64,000 nucleotides of DNA from Amoebophrya sp. A120 (GCA_905178155.1 CAJINV010000021.1:785420-849419), one strand, 5' to 3'; shown: positions 36,610-47,960, counted from the first letter of the stretch. Numbers and translations: made by a program. The notes: a model not told the origin generated them from the letters alone.

Positions 36610-38886
36610 CTAGAGATCTTGCCAGCTCGATTGTTTCTCAACCTGTTCGATCATCTCCCACATCTTATCGGCAACGTCTGCCGGCAGCGACTTGGTCTCT
36701 TTCATGGCCTCCAACCATTCTTGCAGCTGCGACCTCTCCTTCTTATGCTGCACATACCGGCTCCTCTTATCCTGCACCTGTTCGAAGATATCTACTTCCG
36801 CCTGCGTGTTGATGTTATCAGGTGGCTGCGCGGACGGCACTTCTGTAGTAACAGCTTGTGCTACTTGATGTGACCCTGGACCATCACCTCCTGTATCTAG
36901 TACCCCAAAAGCAGTAGAAGCCGCTTGCTGAGATTCTGGCTCGCCCTTTTCAACATGTTGATGTTCTTCTTCCACCGGCCCTCTTTCGCTTTCCTGCACT
37001 GCAAGTCTTCGTGTCTGGGTCTCGTCTTGCTGGTCCTGCTTCTCAGGATCACCAAAAACGTGCTGCTCAAGAACACTGTCGTCGTTTTTCGTCACACCAT
37101 TCGTACTGCGCGCCCCACTAAACGGCGATGGGTCATGTGTGCTAGTACTACACGAGAGCAGGGCTACTTTTTGCGACGCTTTTTCTATCGTGGGTGTGGC
37201 CAGAGTCGTGTTGTTCCATGGTGCATTCAGGGACAGTTCCCCGCTTTGGCGAGGAAGATGATTTTCCAATTCTTGTTGAACTTCAGCACCGGTTGTGCTC
37301 TGTCTTTTTGACCCCCGGTCGCTCCTGCGGTCCTCGTCGTCGCAGCGTACTTGCGATAAAGCGTCCTCCTTGAAGGTCACTTTCGATCCTTTGGGCTTCA
37401 TCTCGCGTCCACCTTTCCGAGACGATGAGCCGATCGCTGTTCCCCGGATGGCGCCGACGTTGAACCCTCCAGCAGATAGCTCGTCACCGTCCTCCAGCTT
37501 TTCCTCTACTGCGCGTGCTTCTTTATTCAGTGCGTCGCGGCCCTCACCCTCAGAGAACAACAGGCGCTCTTCTTCTCTTGTGAGCGTTGCGTCAGTGCAG
37601 TTCGTCCTGGGGGCCGCTGAAGACGTGCTGTCTTTCACGACCTCATTGGGCCGGTCCTGCGGCTGATGCTGCGTCTCCGGTTCCGAATGCGGTTCTTGCA
37701 CAACGGAGATTTTGCGGTGGTCCACGACGCCATTTTCGTCCTCGCTCAACTCCAGAAACCCGATTACTGACTCGATTTCCATTGCGTCGTCCAGAATTAT
37801 AGCACTATGACCCCTGTTCCTGTTGTGCTCGTCGTGGTGCCACGGGCTGCGTGCCTTTTCCCCGCCGGCTGCTCTGCACGGCGCTCCGTCAACAACATGC
37901 GCGGTGCCTGGTCTCGATGGTGTAGGAGCTCGCTTTAGTCTACTAGCACTTGGAGTTGCCGACCCCCTGTTTCTTGCGTTTGTCGCATACCTGTTATTTT
38001 CGGCTGCCGCATAAGTACCGAGACCGAAGTCAACGTCTACCACCGGCGAGTCTTGCTTAGGGCGGTACTCCCCCGGGGAAGTTATGAAAGGATTGTTCGA
38101 CATATGGGCGGAGGCGGTGAACGGATTGTTTCCGACGGGTTGGTGGATGGCATTTCTCGCGTTTTCCTCCTCCTGCTGTTTTTCTTGTAGTTTTTCATCA
38201 AGCGCTTTAAGAAAAACGAAGGGCTCTTCTACTTCTGGGGCCGCTTTGTCCACCACGCATGATCTCGCTGGAGGACTACGACCTGCCTCTTTATTCGGAG
38301 TAGAGACTTTATCTTCGTCACGTCCTGCGCCTGTCGCCGACAAGTTTCTCTCGTGTCGTTGTTCTTTTTGCTTGATCCGGTCGGCTTGTCCTCTGGAAGG
38401 GGACCTCTTCGCCTGTCTTGCCCGAGATGGCGACCTTGCCGGCCTCTTCCAGATATCTTGATGCCTAAACGACGTCGTTTTATTATTGTCCCGCAATTTC
38501 GACGGGGCTCTAGATTTCCCGCGCCGGTCCCGGTCGCGGAATTTGGACTTGCTGGGACGTCGTCGCCGGGACTTCGATCTTCCTTCCACTCGGTGTCCTC
38601 GGGACCTTGACCGTGTGTCGTCACGACGGTGCTGTCGACTGGGACTTCGCAGTCTCTTGTTTCGCGAGTCCTTTCTCGTCCGCTTCTTCGATCGGAATCG
38701 GGATCGGGATCTGCGTAGGCTGCGGTCACGTCCTCGTGTGGACTTTCCCCGGTGTTTCTTCTCTTTCTTGCGCTTCTTCTTGTCCCTGCTGTCTTCGGTG
38801 GACGACTCATCCTCTCGACGCGAAATTCGGGCTCTGCTCTTGTACATCTCCCGTGCGGTCTCTCGCTCCGGCCTGGGTGGGGGCAT
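36610..38886 (-). CDS. RS-rich protein, probably splicing- or nuclear-speckle-related
   Basis: A 758-residue frame from ATG 38886 to TAG 36610. The first 190 residues are dominated by Arg-Ser and Lys/Arg clusters (RSRSRFRSKKRTRKD, RSRSRGHRVEGRSKSRRRRPSKSK), the hallmark of RS domains that are phosphorylated by SRPK/CLK kinases. The middle has NNPF repeats (NNPFTASAHMSNNPFITSP) and long acidic, Gln-rich disorder. The C-terminus ends in a helical block (VDIFEQVQDKRSRYVQHKKERSQLQEWLEAMKETKSLPADVADKMWEMIEQVEKQ). No RRM or zinc finger is visible, so the exact role is unknown. The frame is open for some 30 codons upstream and an acceptor-like TTCAG lies near 38980, so an extra 5' exon is possible. 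Confidence 0.78.
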   Translation of the reverse strand: MPPPRPERETAREMYKSRARISRREDESSTEDSRDKKKRKKEKKHRGKSTRGRDRSLRRSRSRFRSKKRTRKDSRNKRLRSPSRQHRRDDTRSRSRGHRVEGRSKSRRRRPSKSKFRDRDRRGKSRAPSKLRDNNKTTSFRHQDIWKRPARSPSRARQAKRSPSRGQADRIKQKEQRHERNLSATGAGRDEDKVSTPNKEAGRSPPARSCVVDKAAPEVEEPFVFLKALDEKLQEKQQEEENARNAIHQPVGNNPFTASAHMSNNPFITSPGEYRPKQDSPVVDVDFGLGTYAAAENNRYATNARNRGSATPSASRLKRAPTPSRPGTAHVVDGAPCRAAGGEKARSPWHHDEHNRNRGHSAIILDDAMEIESVIGFLELSEDENGVVDHRKISVVQEPHSEPETQHQPQDRPNEVVKDSTSSAAPRTNCTDATLTREEERLLFSEGEGRDALNKEARAVEEKLEDGDELSAGGFNVGAIRGTAIGSSSRKGGREMKPKGSKVTFKEDALSQVRCDDEDRRSDRGSKRQSTTGAEVQQELENHLPRQSGELSLNAPWNNTTLATPTIEKASQKVALLSCSTSTHDPSPFSGARSTNGVTKNDDSVLEQHVFGDPEKQDQQDETQTRRLAVQESERGPVEEEHQHVEKGEPESQQAASTAFGVLDTGGDGPGSHQVAQAVTTEVPSAQPPDNINTQAEVDIFEQVQDKRSRYVQHKKERSQLQEWLEAMKETKSLPADVADKMWEMIEQVEKQSSWQDL

Positions 38887-40151
38887 TATGGGGAGCTTCT
38901 TACCCTTATTTGCTCCGCCGTCCTCGGCCTTTTTTTTCTCATCCTCTTCAGTCGTGCCTTTCGCAGGGCGGGCTCGACCTGAATTGGAAATTCGAGTTTC
39001 TTCGTTATTGTTGTTTTGTCACACTAAAGTAACGTGTACAACTTTGACACGATGGCTCTATTCTTGCTGCAACAAAATCAGGAACCCATCGGCGAATTCC
39101 AGAACAGTAAAAATCTGTTACTTCAGCTCTTCAGCCAGTGGAAAGAGGTTGTAGGAAAAGGAAAACAAAAAAAGGGCAACGCGACAATACTCTTGCTAGG
39201 AACCCGCTTGCTCGGCGCCGAACTGCGCGAGAAGCCGCGCGCTCCATTCAGATTCATCTTCAAGGACACCCTATCTTCAACACCCTATAAAAAGACAGAA
39301 GAACACGCCACAAGAAGATATTTACATAGACAGTCTGGAAGGGCGAAATACTTCAACCATTATTGCTCAGATTAGAATTGCCAGCCTCTGTCTAACCCAC
39401 TAGAAAAATAAAAATTTTGTTGCCAACCTTCTACTGAAGAGCCTGAAGAGAAGAGTTGCTGCTAGCTTCCACAAAGTTCTTGATCCACACGAAGACGTCT
39501 ATCTTCATCGTTGAGTAAGGTCTGGTTTCCTCAGAGAAAGCGATCCGCGAAAGAATTGCATCTTCACGCACGAGTCAAGATAAAGCGTTGAGAAAATTAC
39601 GCTGGATCATCTTTCGGTCATCCGAGAACAAGATCTTGCTGTGTACTGCGCACAATGTTGAAAGAGCAAAATCGAAAGAAGCGGGTGTCCGTAGCTCCGG
39701 TGAAGCTAGATCAGAATATTGAACTTCTCGTCCTGCACACCGTGACCACCATCCAAGCACGCTGAGATAAGGATGACGCTGACGACTGCGGCGCTGTGGT
39801 CCTGCGGAGTGATATTAGAGGTACTGACACATTAGCATGTAAATGCAAGACGAGTTCTTCTCGCCAGTTTGTTGTTTTGACAGACGTGTGCGAACAACGG
39901 CGCCGAGAATAAGCTACGTCAAGCTCTGGCACTGCAGACAACGCCGCAGGTGTTGTACTGGCTGACAGAGAAGACACAAGGACAAGAGAATCTTCGCGAT
40001 GGTCATTCAGATATTTCATGCTGCACGTTCAAATTTCATGGACAATTCACGTCTCGCTTTCATCTTCATCAGGATGATGCCTGTGATTGTACTTGCACAT
40101 GCTGATCATGATGCAGCTAGAGCACGACAATTGCGTCAGAAAGCTCGCTCA
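38887..40151. other. Intergenic region
   Basis: About 1.26 kb with small frames on both strands (for example 39034-39375 plus) but no recognisable product and no clear repeat. Confidence 0.45.
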
Positions 40152-42513
40152 TCAGGCAGTTGCCTTCGCCGGTGCGGGCTTTCCCTGTTTCTTTCTACGC
40201 GTTTTGGAGTTGATTTTTCGCTTCTGTCGGCAAGATTTTTCCTTTTTCCCCGGTGCGTTGGCTTTGTCGATGGCCTCCTTTTGCTCGCGTTTCTCCTTCT
40301 CCTCGGCGGTCTCCGCTGCAGCGAGTTTTGCCTTCTGCTTCTTGTTCAATTTGCTGCTGTTAAGATTAGCCTGCTCCTGTTTATTACTAGTTGGCTTCTT
40401 TGCGCTGTCCTTTTTCTCTACTGCGGCTGTCTTTGGCTTTTCCTCCTCTGCGGCAGTAGACGGAGACGCTTCCTCCGCTGGTTTTGCGGCTCTTTTCTCA
40501 TCATCCGCCTCGTCATCCAGTGGAGGAAGTAAGGTCTCCTTCTTGTTCGCAGTAGCCGGATCGACCTTCTGTCGCTTTGCCGCGGGCTCGGTTGTATTAA
40601 CCTCGGCGAAGCAGTCTGTGGTTTGGAATTTCTTTTTTCACGTGCGAAAATGGCATCTTAAATATAAAAAGAAAAAACAAACCAGCGCACAACAGCGCGG
40701 GAATGAGCGTAGAAGCAGAAGTAAAAATAGCACTAAAATCAGAATCACAAATAAATCGAATATAAAATACCACTGCTTTCCTCCTCGTCCTCTTCCTCCT
40801 CCTCAGTGACTTCCACATCGTTTTCCAGCATTTCTTCAAACTCCTTCTTCGCCCGCTTGAACCTCTTCCCGTTGACATGCTTCTCGACCTCAATCGGGAT
40901 CTTGTTCAGCACCGAGGCCGTCAAATTGCAGAACAGCTTCGTCTTGTCCTTCTTGTGCGCGGTGATGTGCGGCTCATACTTCTTGTAGTCGAAGCTCAAA
41001 TCCAGTTTGCGCTGCGAGTTGAGATCACCAGAGGTAGAGGATGTTGCTGTCGTGGTGTCCTTCGATTTCGCCGTGCTGGTATCCTTGTTTTGATGTTCCT
41101 TACCGCCGTTCTTCGCTTTCAGCGCTCGGTTGTAGGATTTGCTCTTGCAATACTCCTCGAGAAGTTCCATGCGCGGTGGAAAGTCCTGCCCGGTCAGGGT
41201 GCAGCGGACCTGTAGTTTGCAGTTTAGTTAAAATAATGTATGAGTATGTATACTAGGTTTATTAGTGTCTGGCGCCAGCCAAGGGAGTACAATGCCAATT
41301 TGGAAGGGAGCCAAGGGAGTAAGTTCAAAAAGCGCGCAAAGTTAGTTCATTCAACCAAGACACAGAGCACCAAGCTGTGGCAGGCCGTAGAACGAAAAAA
41401 AAATCGCGCGCGCTGCGCGCGCGCATTCACTCACCCCATACGCAGCCAATGGCGTTGCATCGATTCGAAGGCAAACGAGCACCACCGCAAGCCCGTTGAC
41501 TCATCGAAGAAAATTTGAAGTGGCCACTTAAGCCTTCCCTCATCGAAGGAAAATCGAAGTAACCACTTCAACTCTCCCCCATCGAAGGAAATTTGAGATG
41601 GCCACTTCAACTTTCCCTCATCGAAGGAAAACTGACACGACCCCTGCAACTTTCCCTCATCGACGGGGAATTGAAATAACCACTTCGACTTTCCCTCATC
41701 GAAGGAAATTTGGAGTGGCCATTTCAACTTTCCCGCATCGAAGGAAAATTGAAACGACCGCTTCAACTCTCCCCCATCGAAGGAAATTTGAAATGCCCAC
41801 TGTAACTTTCCCCCATCGAAGGAAACTTGAAGCGCCCACTTTAACTTTCCCTCATCGAAGGAAATTCGAAGTGGCCGCTTCAACTTTCCCTCATCGAAGG
41901 AAAATTGAAATGACCATCTCAACTTTCCTTCATCGAAGGAAATTCGAAGTGCCCACTTGAACCCTCCCTCATCGAGGGAAAATTGAAAAGCCCGCGTGGG
42001 GGACACGCATGCAGGAATTTTTAGCCCCCTAGATGCCACCTGTCGGTGGCCCCCACAACCCTCGAAGCCCTCACCCTCTTCAACATGCCGAGCCTTCCGG
42101 CAGCCCTTGCCCAAAAGGAACAAAAGTGGGGCCGCGCCGGAGGGGGGGGGGAGCAGGTTCCAAAACGGCCACCCAGAAACGCGGCCATAGCGTGCATTTT
42201 GCATGTAATTTTAGAAGGGGCAAAATGAAGGAAAATTATCTTACCCCCTTCACTCCCTTGGCTCCCTTTCAAGTTTGACTCCCTTGGTTATAAAATGTCC
42301 TAGTATACGTATGAATGGCAGTTGCCAGCATTTTCAAGTCGCCTGAGATCATTATGCTGGCGCCCCGTAGTTCTTTGTCATTTTGCAAAAATAAAGTGCA
42401 GTTGCGTCCTCGTGTCGCGTTGTGCAAAATGATTTTACCTTCGCGCCATCCCGGACAAACTCGAAGCATTCGCTGTTCGCAGCGACGAAGTCGTTCACCG
42501 GATCTGCTCCCAT
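40152..42513 (-). CDS. SURF2: Surfeit locus protein 2 (SURF2) homologue
   Basis: Exons 42439-42513, 40771-41209 and 40152-40615 give 325 residues; both introns are GT-AG (AAG^GTAAAA...TACAG^GTCCGC and AGTG^GTATTT...CACAG^ACTGC). The SURF2 core is clear: VRCTLTGQDFP (about 26-36) for the family's VRCTLTGHELP, then FDYKKYEPHITAHKKDKTKLFCNLT and LNKIPIEVEKHVNGKRFKRAKKEFEEM. An acidic block and a Lys/Ala/Glu-rich tail follow, ending in a basic KKQGKPAPAKATA. In animals SURF2 is nucleolar and linked to free 5S RNP control; that role is not shown here. The first intron is 1229 bp and is filled by a TIR element with a 39-bp minisatellite. Confidence 0.9.
41250..42308. mobile_element. 1.06-kb TIR element in the first SURF2 intron
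   Basis: The ends are inverted copies: TATACTAGG at the left and CCTAGTATAC at the right. A second inverted block of CCAAGGGAGT and GGGAGCCAAGGGAGT sits about 30-60 bp in at each end. A short direct repeat GTAT (possibly GTATG with a 1-bp shift) flanks it at about 41245 and 42309. The interior is mostly the 39-bp minisatellite plus a G/C-rich segment (42000-42200). It lies entirely inside a GT-AG intron. Confidence 0.7.
41510..41995. repeat. 39-bp minisatellite that is open as a 13-residue repeat
   Basis: About twelve copies of a 39-bp unit containing CTTTCCCTCATCGAAGGAAA. The unit equals 13 codons, so both strands stay open. On the minus strand it reads as variants of SFDEGKLKWPLQI inside a 257-codon frame (41431-42204) that begins with an ATG at 42204. 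Expression is unknown and I do not call it a gene. Confidence 0.85.
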
Positions 42514-43249
42514 TTCCTTGGAATTTATTGTACTGCCTAAAAAATAAAAAATGCGACTTGTGAAAAAACGATACGTAAAAAGGAAATGCTATGCGCTTTA
42601 TTGATTCGCAACTCACCCAGATAAAACCTCTACTACACGTACACCAGCACTGTCTTAACTACAACTGGTTATTCGCCTGTCAGCAGAATTTTTTGATGAA
42701 GCCTTGGATCAACAGGAAGAGGAACCCAGTTAGTCTGAGATCAAAGCGCAACGTGCTCACCTGAAAATGCATGACGAGAGCGCACAAGACAAGGATCGTT
42801 TTTGTTGAGCTATCATACACGTATGAATATCAAATTTTGCAACTTTACCGTGATCCTGGAAGAACCTGCTTCGAGGGATCTAATTCATCTGATCATCGAC
42901 GGTCCGTGTTGATCAAGATCATGTCACTTCACTTACAGGAACTGTGTACTACTTTGATCCGATTCCTATTACTCAAGAATTTGTTTCGGTTTCGCGCAAG
43001 GGCCCTTGCACCTCACCTGGTTCTGTCAATACTGCAGACCTCTTGCGAGCCAGTGGGTCAGATGCTACATTTTTTTCAATTTATATGCGAAAACAGCTGC
43101 CCGAGAAATGCGCATTACGGCAACTTTTGCATAAAACCCCATGGGGTCCTGATTTGTCGTCTTCGTAGTTCTTGTATGTCCCAGACAGAATCAATTATAA
43201 TTAGCGGCGGAGAATCGAATAAAAAAAGGCTGCTTATTCATCGTGTCCA
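42514..43249. other. Intergenic region
   Basis: No gene recognised between the SURF2 start and the NTPase stop. Confidence 0.45.
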
Positions 43250-43996
43250 CTAGTCCAACAAGCCGACAATACTTGTCAAAACCGCTTGTTTCGTGTATTC
43301 TAATCGTGTGATTCTGCCCTTTGTGAGAATCCCAATCAAACCCTCCTGCTCGCCGAGGTTGGCCTTGTCCGTCACGCCCGCGGCTTTGCAGGCGTCCGAA
43401 AGGTTCTCGCAAAGGACTTCAACTTCGCTATCTTTAGCTCCTCCTGCTGGTTTAACATTCGACGAGGGTTTGAGGACCTTCTTTGGTAGAAGTTTTTGCA
43501 TCACATTCTTCGGAATTTCGAAGGAACAGCTGCTGCCTAAATGGTGTTTTCGTCCGTCGAAGCAACTCACCACACACGTGTCGTACCATCCGTTCGGATC
43601 ATTCGCATTTAGTACACTGCCGTCGAGGCGATACAACCCCGATTCTATGCCGAAGGAAATCAGAATTCTTGCTTCACTATTTGGCAGAGCACCGGCTACT
43701 TCAGTATCGGCAAAGATATGATCGTACGCAGCTTCCGCCCGGTTTTTTGCTCCGCGGACGATCTCCGGGAGGCCAAAGGGCTGCTCGCTCACGTTGGAGG
43801 CGACCTTGTAGGCTTGTATCTTGCAGTTCATAAACTCCGAATACTGGTGCAGACTCTGCTGGACGGCAAGCACTTTGATCGGATTTGTAGTGCCGACTGC
43901 AATCCGCATGTTTTCGCCGTGTCGCATTCTTGTTGTGCTGCCACCGAAGCGCTTCGAGCCCTGCTCGACAGAAAATAACGGCACAGGTGCGGGCAT
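43250..43996 (-). CDS. Non-canonical purine NTP phosphatase, YjjX/DUF84 family
   Basis: A single frame of 248 residues from ATG 43996; a second in-frame ATG at MRIAVGTTNP may be the original domain start. It carries the ITPase-like signatures VGTTNPIKVLAVQQSL (nucleotide-binding, T-x-N-x-x-K-x-x-A), VSEQPFGLPEIVRGAKNRAEAA, SFGIESGLYR (G-x-E-G/S-G) and EGLIGILTKGRITRLEYTKQAV near the end. YjjX enzymes hydrolyse inosine and xanthosine triphosphates and so keep deaminated purines out of nucleic acids. Compared with bacterial YjjX (about 170 residues) there are a short N-terminal extension and an insertion of about 40 residues (KKVLKPSSNVKPAGGAKDSEVEVL) before the last motif. Confidence 0.87.
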   Translation of the reverse strand: MPAPVPLFSVEQGSKRFGGSTTRMRHGENMRIAVGTTNPIKVLAVQQSLHQYSEFMNCKIQAYKVASNVSEQPFGLPEIVRGAKNRAEAAYDHIFADTEVAGALPNSEARILISFGIESGLYRLDGSVLNANDPNGWYDTCVVSCFDGRKHHLGSSCSFEIPKNVMQKLLPKKVLKPSSNVKPAGGAKDSEVEVLCENLSDACKAAGVTDKANLGEQEGLIGILTKGRITRLEYTKQAVLTSIVGLLD

Positions 43997-44610
43997 GGAG
44001 ATGCGAAGATCTTCGGTCGCGCAACAACAACAGATATTGAAAAACTACTCACCAAGACCGACTGCGCTTTCCTTCCGGATGATCGCGGACATCAACAGAA
44101 TCGGAATCACAATGAATTCGAAAGAGATTTCAGTTTCACTTGAAGACCTGCGCATACGATGGATCTTGCAGTCTGTGCTAGATGTTTGTCACGGAGCAGA
44201 TGATCACACGATACTAGGATTACGGGATCATGAGGGCCCTGGTGGCGGCGCACGATCCGTGCCACACTTTTTTCAAAGCGCTTTACGTGAACTTCATTCG
44301 GTGCCGATCAATTCAAGATGAAACACACGAAGCACATTACGTAGTGCGTGGCTGCATTTGGACAGCGTCCGACATTAGCGTGCACCGCGTGCAGGTCAGC
44401 AATTCACTGCATCTATTGTACATCTGACAATATTCTCTTTCTCATCACGGTTCTAGTCTAATTATTCTGAGTGTGAGAAACGCCAAAAGATGTTCTTCCT
44501 CTTGGCGGGGTGCTATGCTATCATCTTAGGGAAGCATTGGAAATGGAGGAGCACTTTCGTTTTAGGTAGGTACAACTTTATTTCTTTTTTTATACAGAGC
44601 TTAGAAAAAA
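43997..44610. other. Intergenic region
   Basis: No gene recognised. Confidence 0.45.
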
Positions 44611-46809
44611 CTAGATCGTGGTCGATCCTGTGGTAATCTCAATTTCGATGTGCTCCAGCTCTTCGATTGTCGCCGCAAGAACCCCGGGGGCGGTGTATAA
44701 AAGATTGCTGGGGGTGCTGCTGTGTCGTTGTACCCCAGATTGACCCTGTACTAGTTCTCGACTAAAAGTGCTGGATCTCATCTTCGCCGATGAGGACAAC
44801 TGCTTCTTGACCCTTTTCAAAATCATACCTTTGTCGTTGACTTTGTCCTTCTTGCTTTGCAGCTCTGTGGTTGCATGATCAACTACTTGCTTGTTCAAGT
44901 TCATCTTTGTCAGCGCGCTGGGTCGGCGTGTTCGGGGAGACAGAAACACGGAGCGGGTCGTCGTTTCCGGGCTGAAAAGCGGTCGTCCGTCGTAGGGGTT
45001 GTTGTCAAAAGCGTGCTCATCGTGGTAGAACAAATTTGCACTGGTCTTACTCTCCGTCGCCGTTGCAGGTGGAGCTCCTTCTTCGCCTGTTATAGGACTC
45101 GGGTCGTTGTTTGCGTTCTTGAGGCTGCCAGGTGAAGGTTCTTGTGAAGCTGGCACCGGAACAGGAGGAATCGTGGGGGTAGTTCTTTCGGTTTCTTGCT
45201 TTTCTGTTTCCCTTTCCTCTAGCAGTTTTTCAACGTCAATAGCTTTGTTCATCGTCTCCGGTGCTGGAAAGATTTTCGTCTCGTCAGCTGCAACAGCAGA
45301 ATCTGCTACTACAAGCGCAGCAGCACCAGGGGAAGAAGGTGACACAACAGGGGTGTCAGCAATTTCTGTTCTGGACATACTAGCCTTAGCGGTAGCTTGT
45401 TTTAGTTTTACAGGAGCAGCGCTCGTCGGACTTGCAGGCTTCTCTTGTTTTGGCGTCTTGCTGTCCTCCTGTTGCGATGTCTCTGCCGGCTTGCTGTCCT
45501 CTGGTTGAAGAGCAAGTGCTGGCTGGGTTTCGGCAATCGCAATACTTCCCGGCGCCTTCGCGAATGTACTGATGCGACGGGGGCTGTCCGTGTTGACCTG
45601 GGCCAAAGGAGAAGCAGGAGGCGATTCAGGCTTCATTGTCATCTTCGGTGCTGGTGACGCCGGTGGCTTTATTTCAGATGCTTGCTCATCTTGCGTATTT
45701 CCATTTTCCACTAGTATCTTCTCGGGTGTAGGCACAGAAGTGCTCTTCCTCGGATCTACCAATTGGTTTTCCGAACCGTTCCCCGAGGCTCCTCTGCTAC
45801 GCCGCGTAGGGGGTCCACGCTTTGCTAAACTGGGCCGCCTCTCGGGCATTTTTACAGAAGCGTCGTTTTTCAGCAAAGCACTCTTTCTCTGACTAGTACT
45901 CTGAGCAGCTCCTGAGGGGGAACTACTTCTACGCTTCGTCAAACTTGGACGCCTTTCTGGCAGCTTCACCGCTGCATTGCCTTCTTTCAGCACTGATGTA
46001 TCCTGATACTGATTCCTTTCTGGCGAGAAGTTAGAACTACTACGCGTAGAAAATCTGGTTCCTCCCGTCGCACCCGCCAAGCTCGGTCTGCGGTCCGGCA
46101 GCGCCGCCACTTTTTTCGGGGCGGAAAAACCGGACGCCACGAGGGTCTCCACCATCCGTGCGGAGAGGCGTACGTCTTCGTCGGCTCCGAGCTCCTTCAT
46201 GCTCATAGAAGTTGCACTGGAGGGCCGGTCGGAGACCAGACTGAAGTCGGTTAAAGTCACCCGGCCGCCGATGTTGTTGTTGTTCCCGTTATTCATTTTT
46301 CCATCAGAGTTATTGTTCTTATCCGCCCATTCTTGTTCCAATTGCGTTGTGCGGACAAACGCGAGGCCCTTGTCCTTGTCCTTCAAATCTGCGAAAGCGT
46401 CCTCGATCGCAACACCGCCTGAAAACCCGTGGATCCGGTATTTCAACCGTAGCTCCAGCTGCCGGAATTTCAACGCACAGTTCTGGCAGAGAAACTCCCC
46501 ATCCCCGATTTGGGTCTTGTCAGAAACCAGGCACAGGTCCTTCTTTGCGTGAAAGCTTTGCTCCAGTTTCTTCCGACAGTGCTTGCACTTCAGGCACTCC
46601 GTGTGGGCGCAGGTCCCGTCCGGGAGTCGAGCGATTTCAGTTTCACGAAACAAACTCTTCTCGCAAACCACGCATTTTCCCGTTTCGTTCAGAACGCAGT
46701 TGCGACAAAGCGCGGCGCCGTCGTTCGGGCGTTCGAAGTACGAGCCGCGGATGGACAGCGAGTCGCCACACTGGGCGCAGGTAGGATCAGATGCTGGAGG
46801 CGTCGACAT
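44611..46809 (-). CDS. LIM-type zinc-finger protein with RRPSL repeats
   Basis: A single 732-residue frame from ATG 46809. The N-terminus has a CxxC pair (C11-C14) and CRNC (35-38), then a LIM-type double zinc finger at about 46-111: CVVC...H..C..C..C...C..C, with the final GEFLCQNCALKF. LIM domains mediate protein contacts, often at the cytoskeleton. The rest is disordered, with a repeated motif LPDRRPSLAG, LPERRPSLTKRRSSS and MPERRPSLAKRGPPTRRS. Each copy contains an R-R-x-S type site suited to a basophilic kinase such as PKA or PKG. The long Pro/Ser/Thr/Glu-rich C-terminal region has no recognisable fold. No introns are present. Confidence 0.82.
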   Translation of the reverse strand: MSTPPASDPTCAQCGDSLSIRGSYFERPNDGAALCRNCVLNETGKCVVCEKSLFRETEIARLPDGTCAHTECLKCKHCRKKLEQSFHAKKDLCLVSDKTQIGDGEFLCQNCALKFRQLELRLKYRIHGFSGGVAIEDAFADLKDKDKGLAFVRTTQLEQEWADKNNNSDGKMNNGNNNNIGGRVTLTDFSLVSDRPSSATSMSMKELGADEDVRLSARMVETLVASGFSAPKKVAALPDRRPSLAGATGGTRFSTRSSSNFSPERNQYQDTSVLKEGNAAVKLPERRPSLTKRRSSSPSGAAQSTSQRKSALLKNDASVKMPERRPSLAKRGPPTRRSRGASGNGSENQLVDPRKSTSVPTPEKILVENGNTQDEQASEIKPPASPAPKMTMKPESPPASPLAQVNTDSPRRISTFAKAPGSIAIAETQPALALQPEDSKPAETSQQEDSKTPKQEKPASPTSAAPVKLKQATAKASMSRTEIADTPVVSPSSPGAAALVVADSAVAADETKIFPAPETMNKAIDVEKLLEERETEKQETERTTPTIPPVPVPASQEPSPGSLKNANNDPSPITGEEGAPPATATESKTSANLFYHDEHAFDNNPYDGRPLFSPETTTRSVFLSPRTRRPSALTKMNLNKQVVDHATTELQSKKDKVNDKGMILKRVKKQLSSSAKMRSSTFSRELVQGQSGVQRHSSTPSNLLYTAPGVLAATIEELEHIEIEITTGSTTI

Positions 46810-47960
46810 GATGAGGAGTTTGTGCTACTTGTTTCTAAACGCTTGTTGCTGTAGGCGGGGGTTCTTTTACCTAGTTAGGAAAGCAAAAAATCGGAAAACA
46901 TACGATTACAACTGATAGTGGTACTGTGAATGCGACAGGATATGTGCCGGGGAGAGGACTCAGCTCAAAATAACAATAAGGTTTCTCCTTGTGGCGTGGT
47001 CACTGTGTAATTGGGAAAAAAGAGGAGCTCCTGAACACAGTCCCAGGTCGGTAAAATTGAAGTGGCTTGCACGGACGACGACGACGCTTGAAGAAATTGA
47101 AATCACGACAATGCACGAACAAGACGAAGAAATAAGAATAACGAGTAGAACGCGAACCACACAGGATGAATAAATCACCTCAAATTATATAGAACGAACC
47201 GATGCAATTACAGCAAGCACGATGATGGTCTGCATTCATTGGCTTCGCACGAATATCCGATCTTCCCTGCTTCAAGTTCACGGTTTCATTCTTGCGACGG
47301 GTTGTCACACAAGATGCGGGTCGACTGCAGCTACAAGAACAGTTCAAGGTGTGGCTCTTGTAACTGTATCTTCTTTCTTCGATTTCGTTTTGGGACTAGC
47401 ATACACTGGTGAAACAATTCAATTCGTCGGAGATAGTCCTTGTATTTGGAGCGTGGCGTAGACCACAAGGAAGCGCAAGCGCTACTCTGGGAAATCTTGT
47501 TCTTGGAGCGCATCGTTTCTTCGAAAAGGAATTTTCATCTAGATGTGATGCATGTAACGAACAAAATAGAAATACACGAATTGCAATGCACACATAAACA
47601 ACATTCAACGAATTTACACGATAAAATTTGAGATGAGGATTACCTTTATCAAATTTAGGAAACAAAAATTGTACAGAAAACTCGAGTGAAAATCGCTACT
47701 AAATTTTGTCGTGAACTGGATAAAAATGCAAGCTGTAATTTTTCAAACAGAAAACCTGATTCTCAACGGTGATAAAATATCGGTAGAAGTAACTTCTCGG
47801 CCGATTGTAGGCCGACAATGCAGATGCTTTCTTGTCAGTATATGAACAGAATTCAAACTCGTCATCGTCTCCCCTACGAATCGATAATCATAATTATTAT
47901 CAGAAAGAGCACATCATGCACAGCATGGCGATGCGTATTTTCCTCCCCCCCCATGCCCAT
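46810..47960. other. Intergenic region
   Basis: About 1.15 kb; frames are short and overlap on both strands, and nothing is recognised. Confidence 0.45.

Noticed and set aside
41431-42204. The 257-codon frame in the SURF2 intron as a gene
   Set aside because: It is mostly a 39-bp minisatellite, sits inside an intron and a mobile element, and the other strand is open too; kept as a finding, not a CDS.
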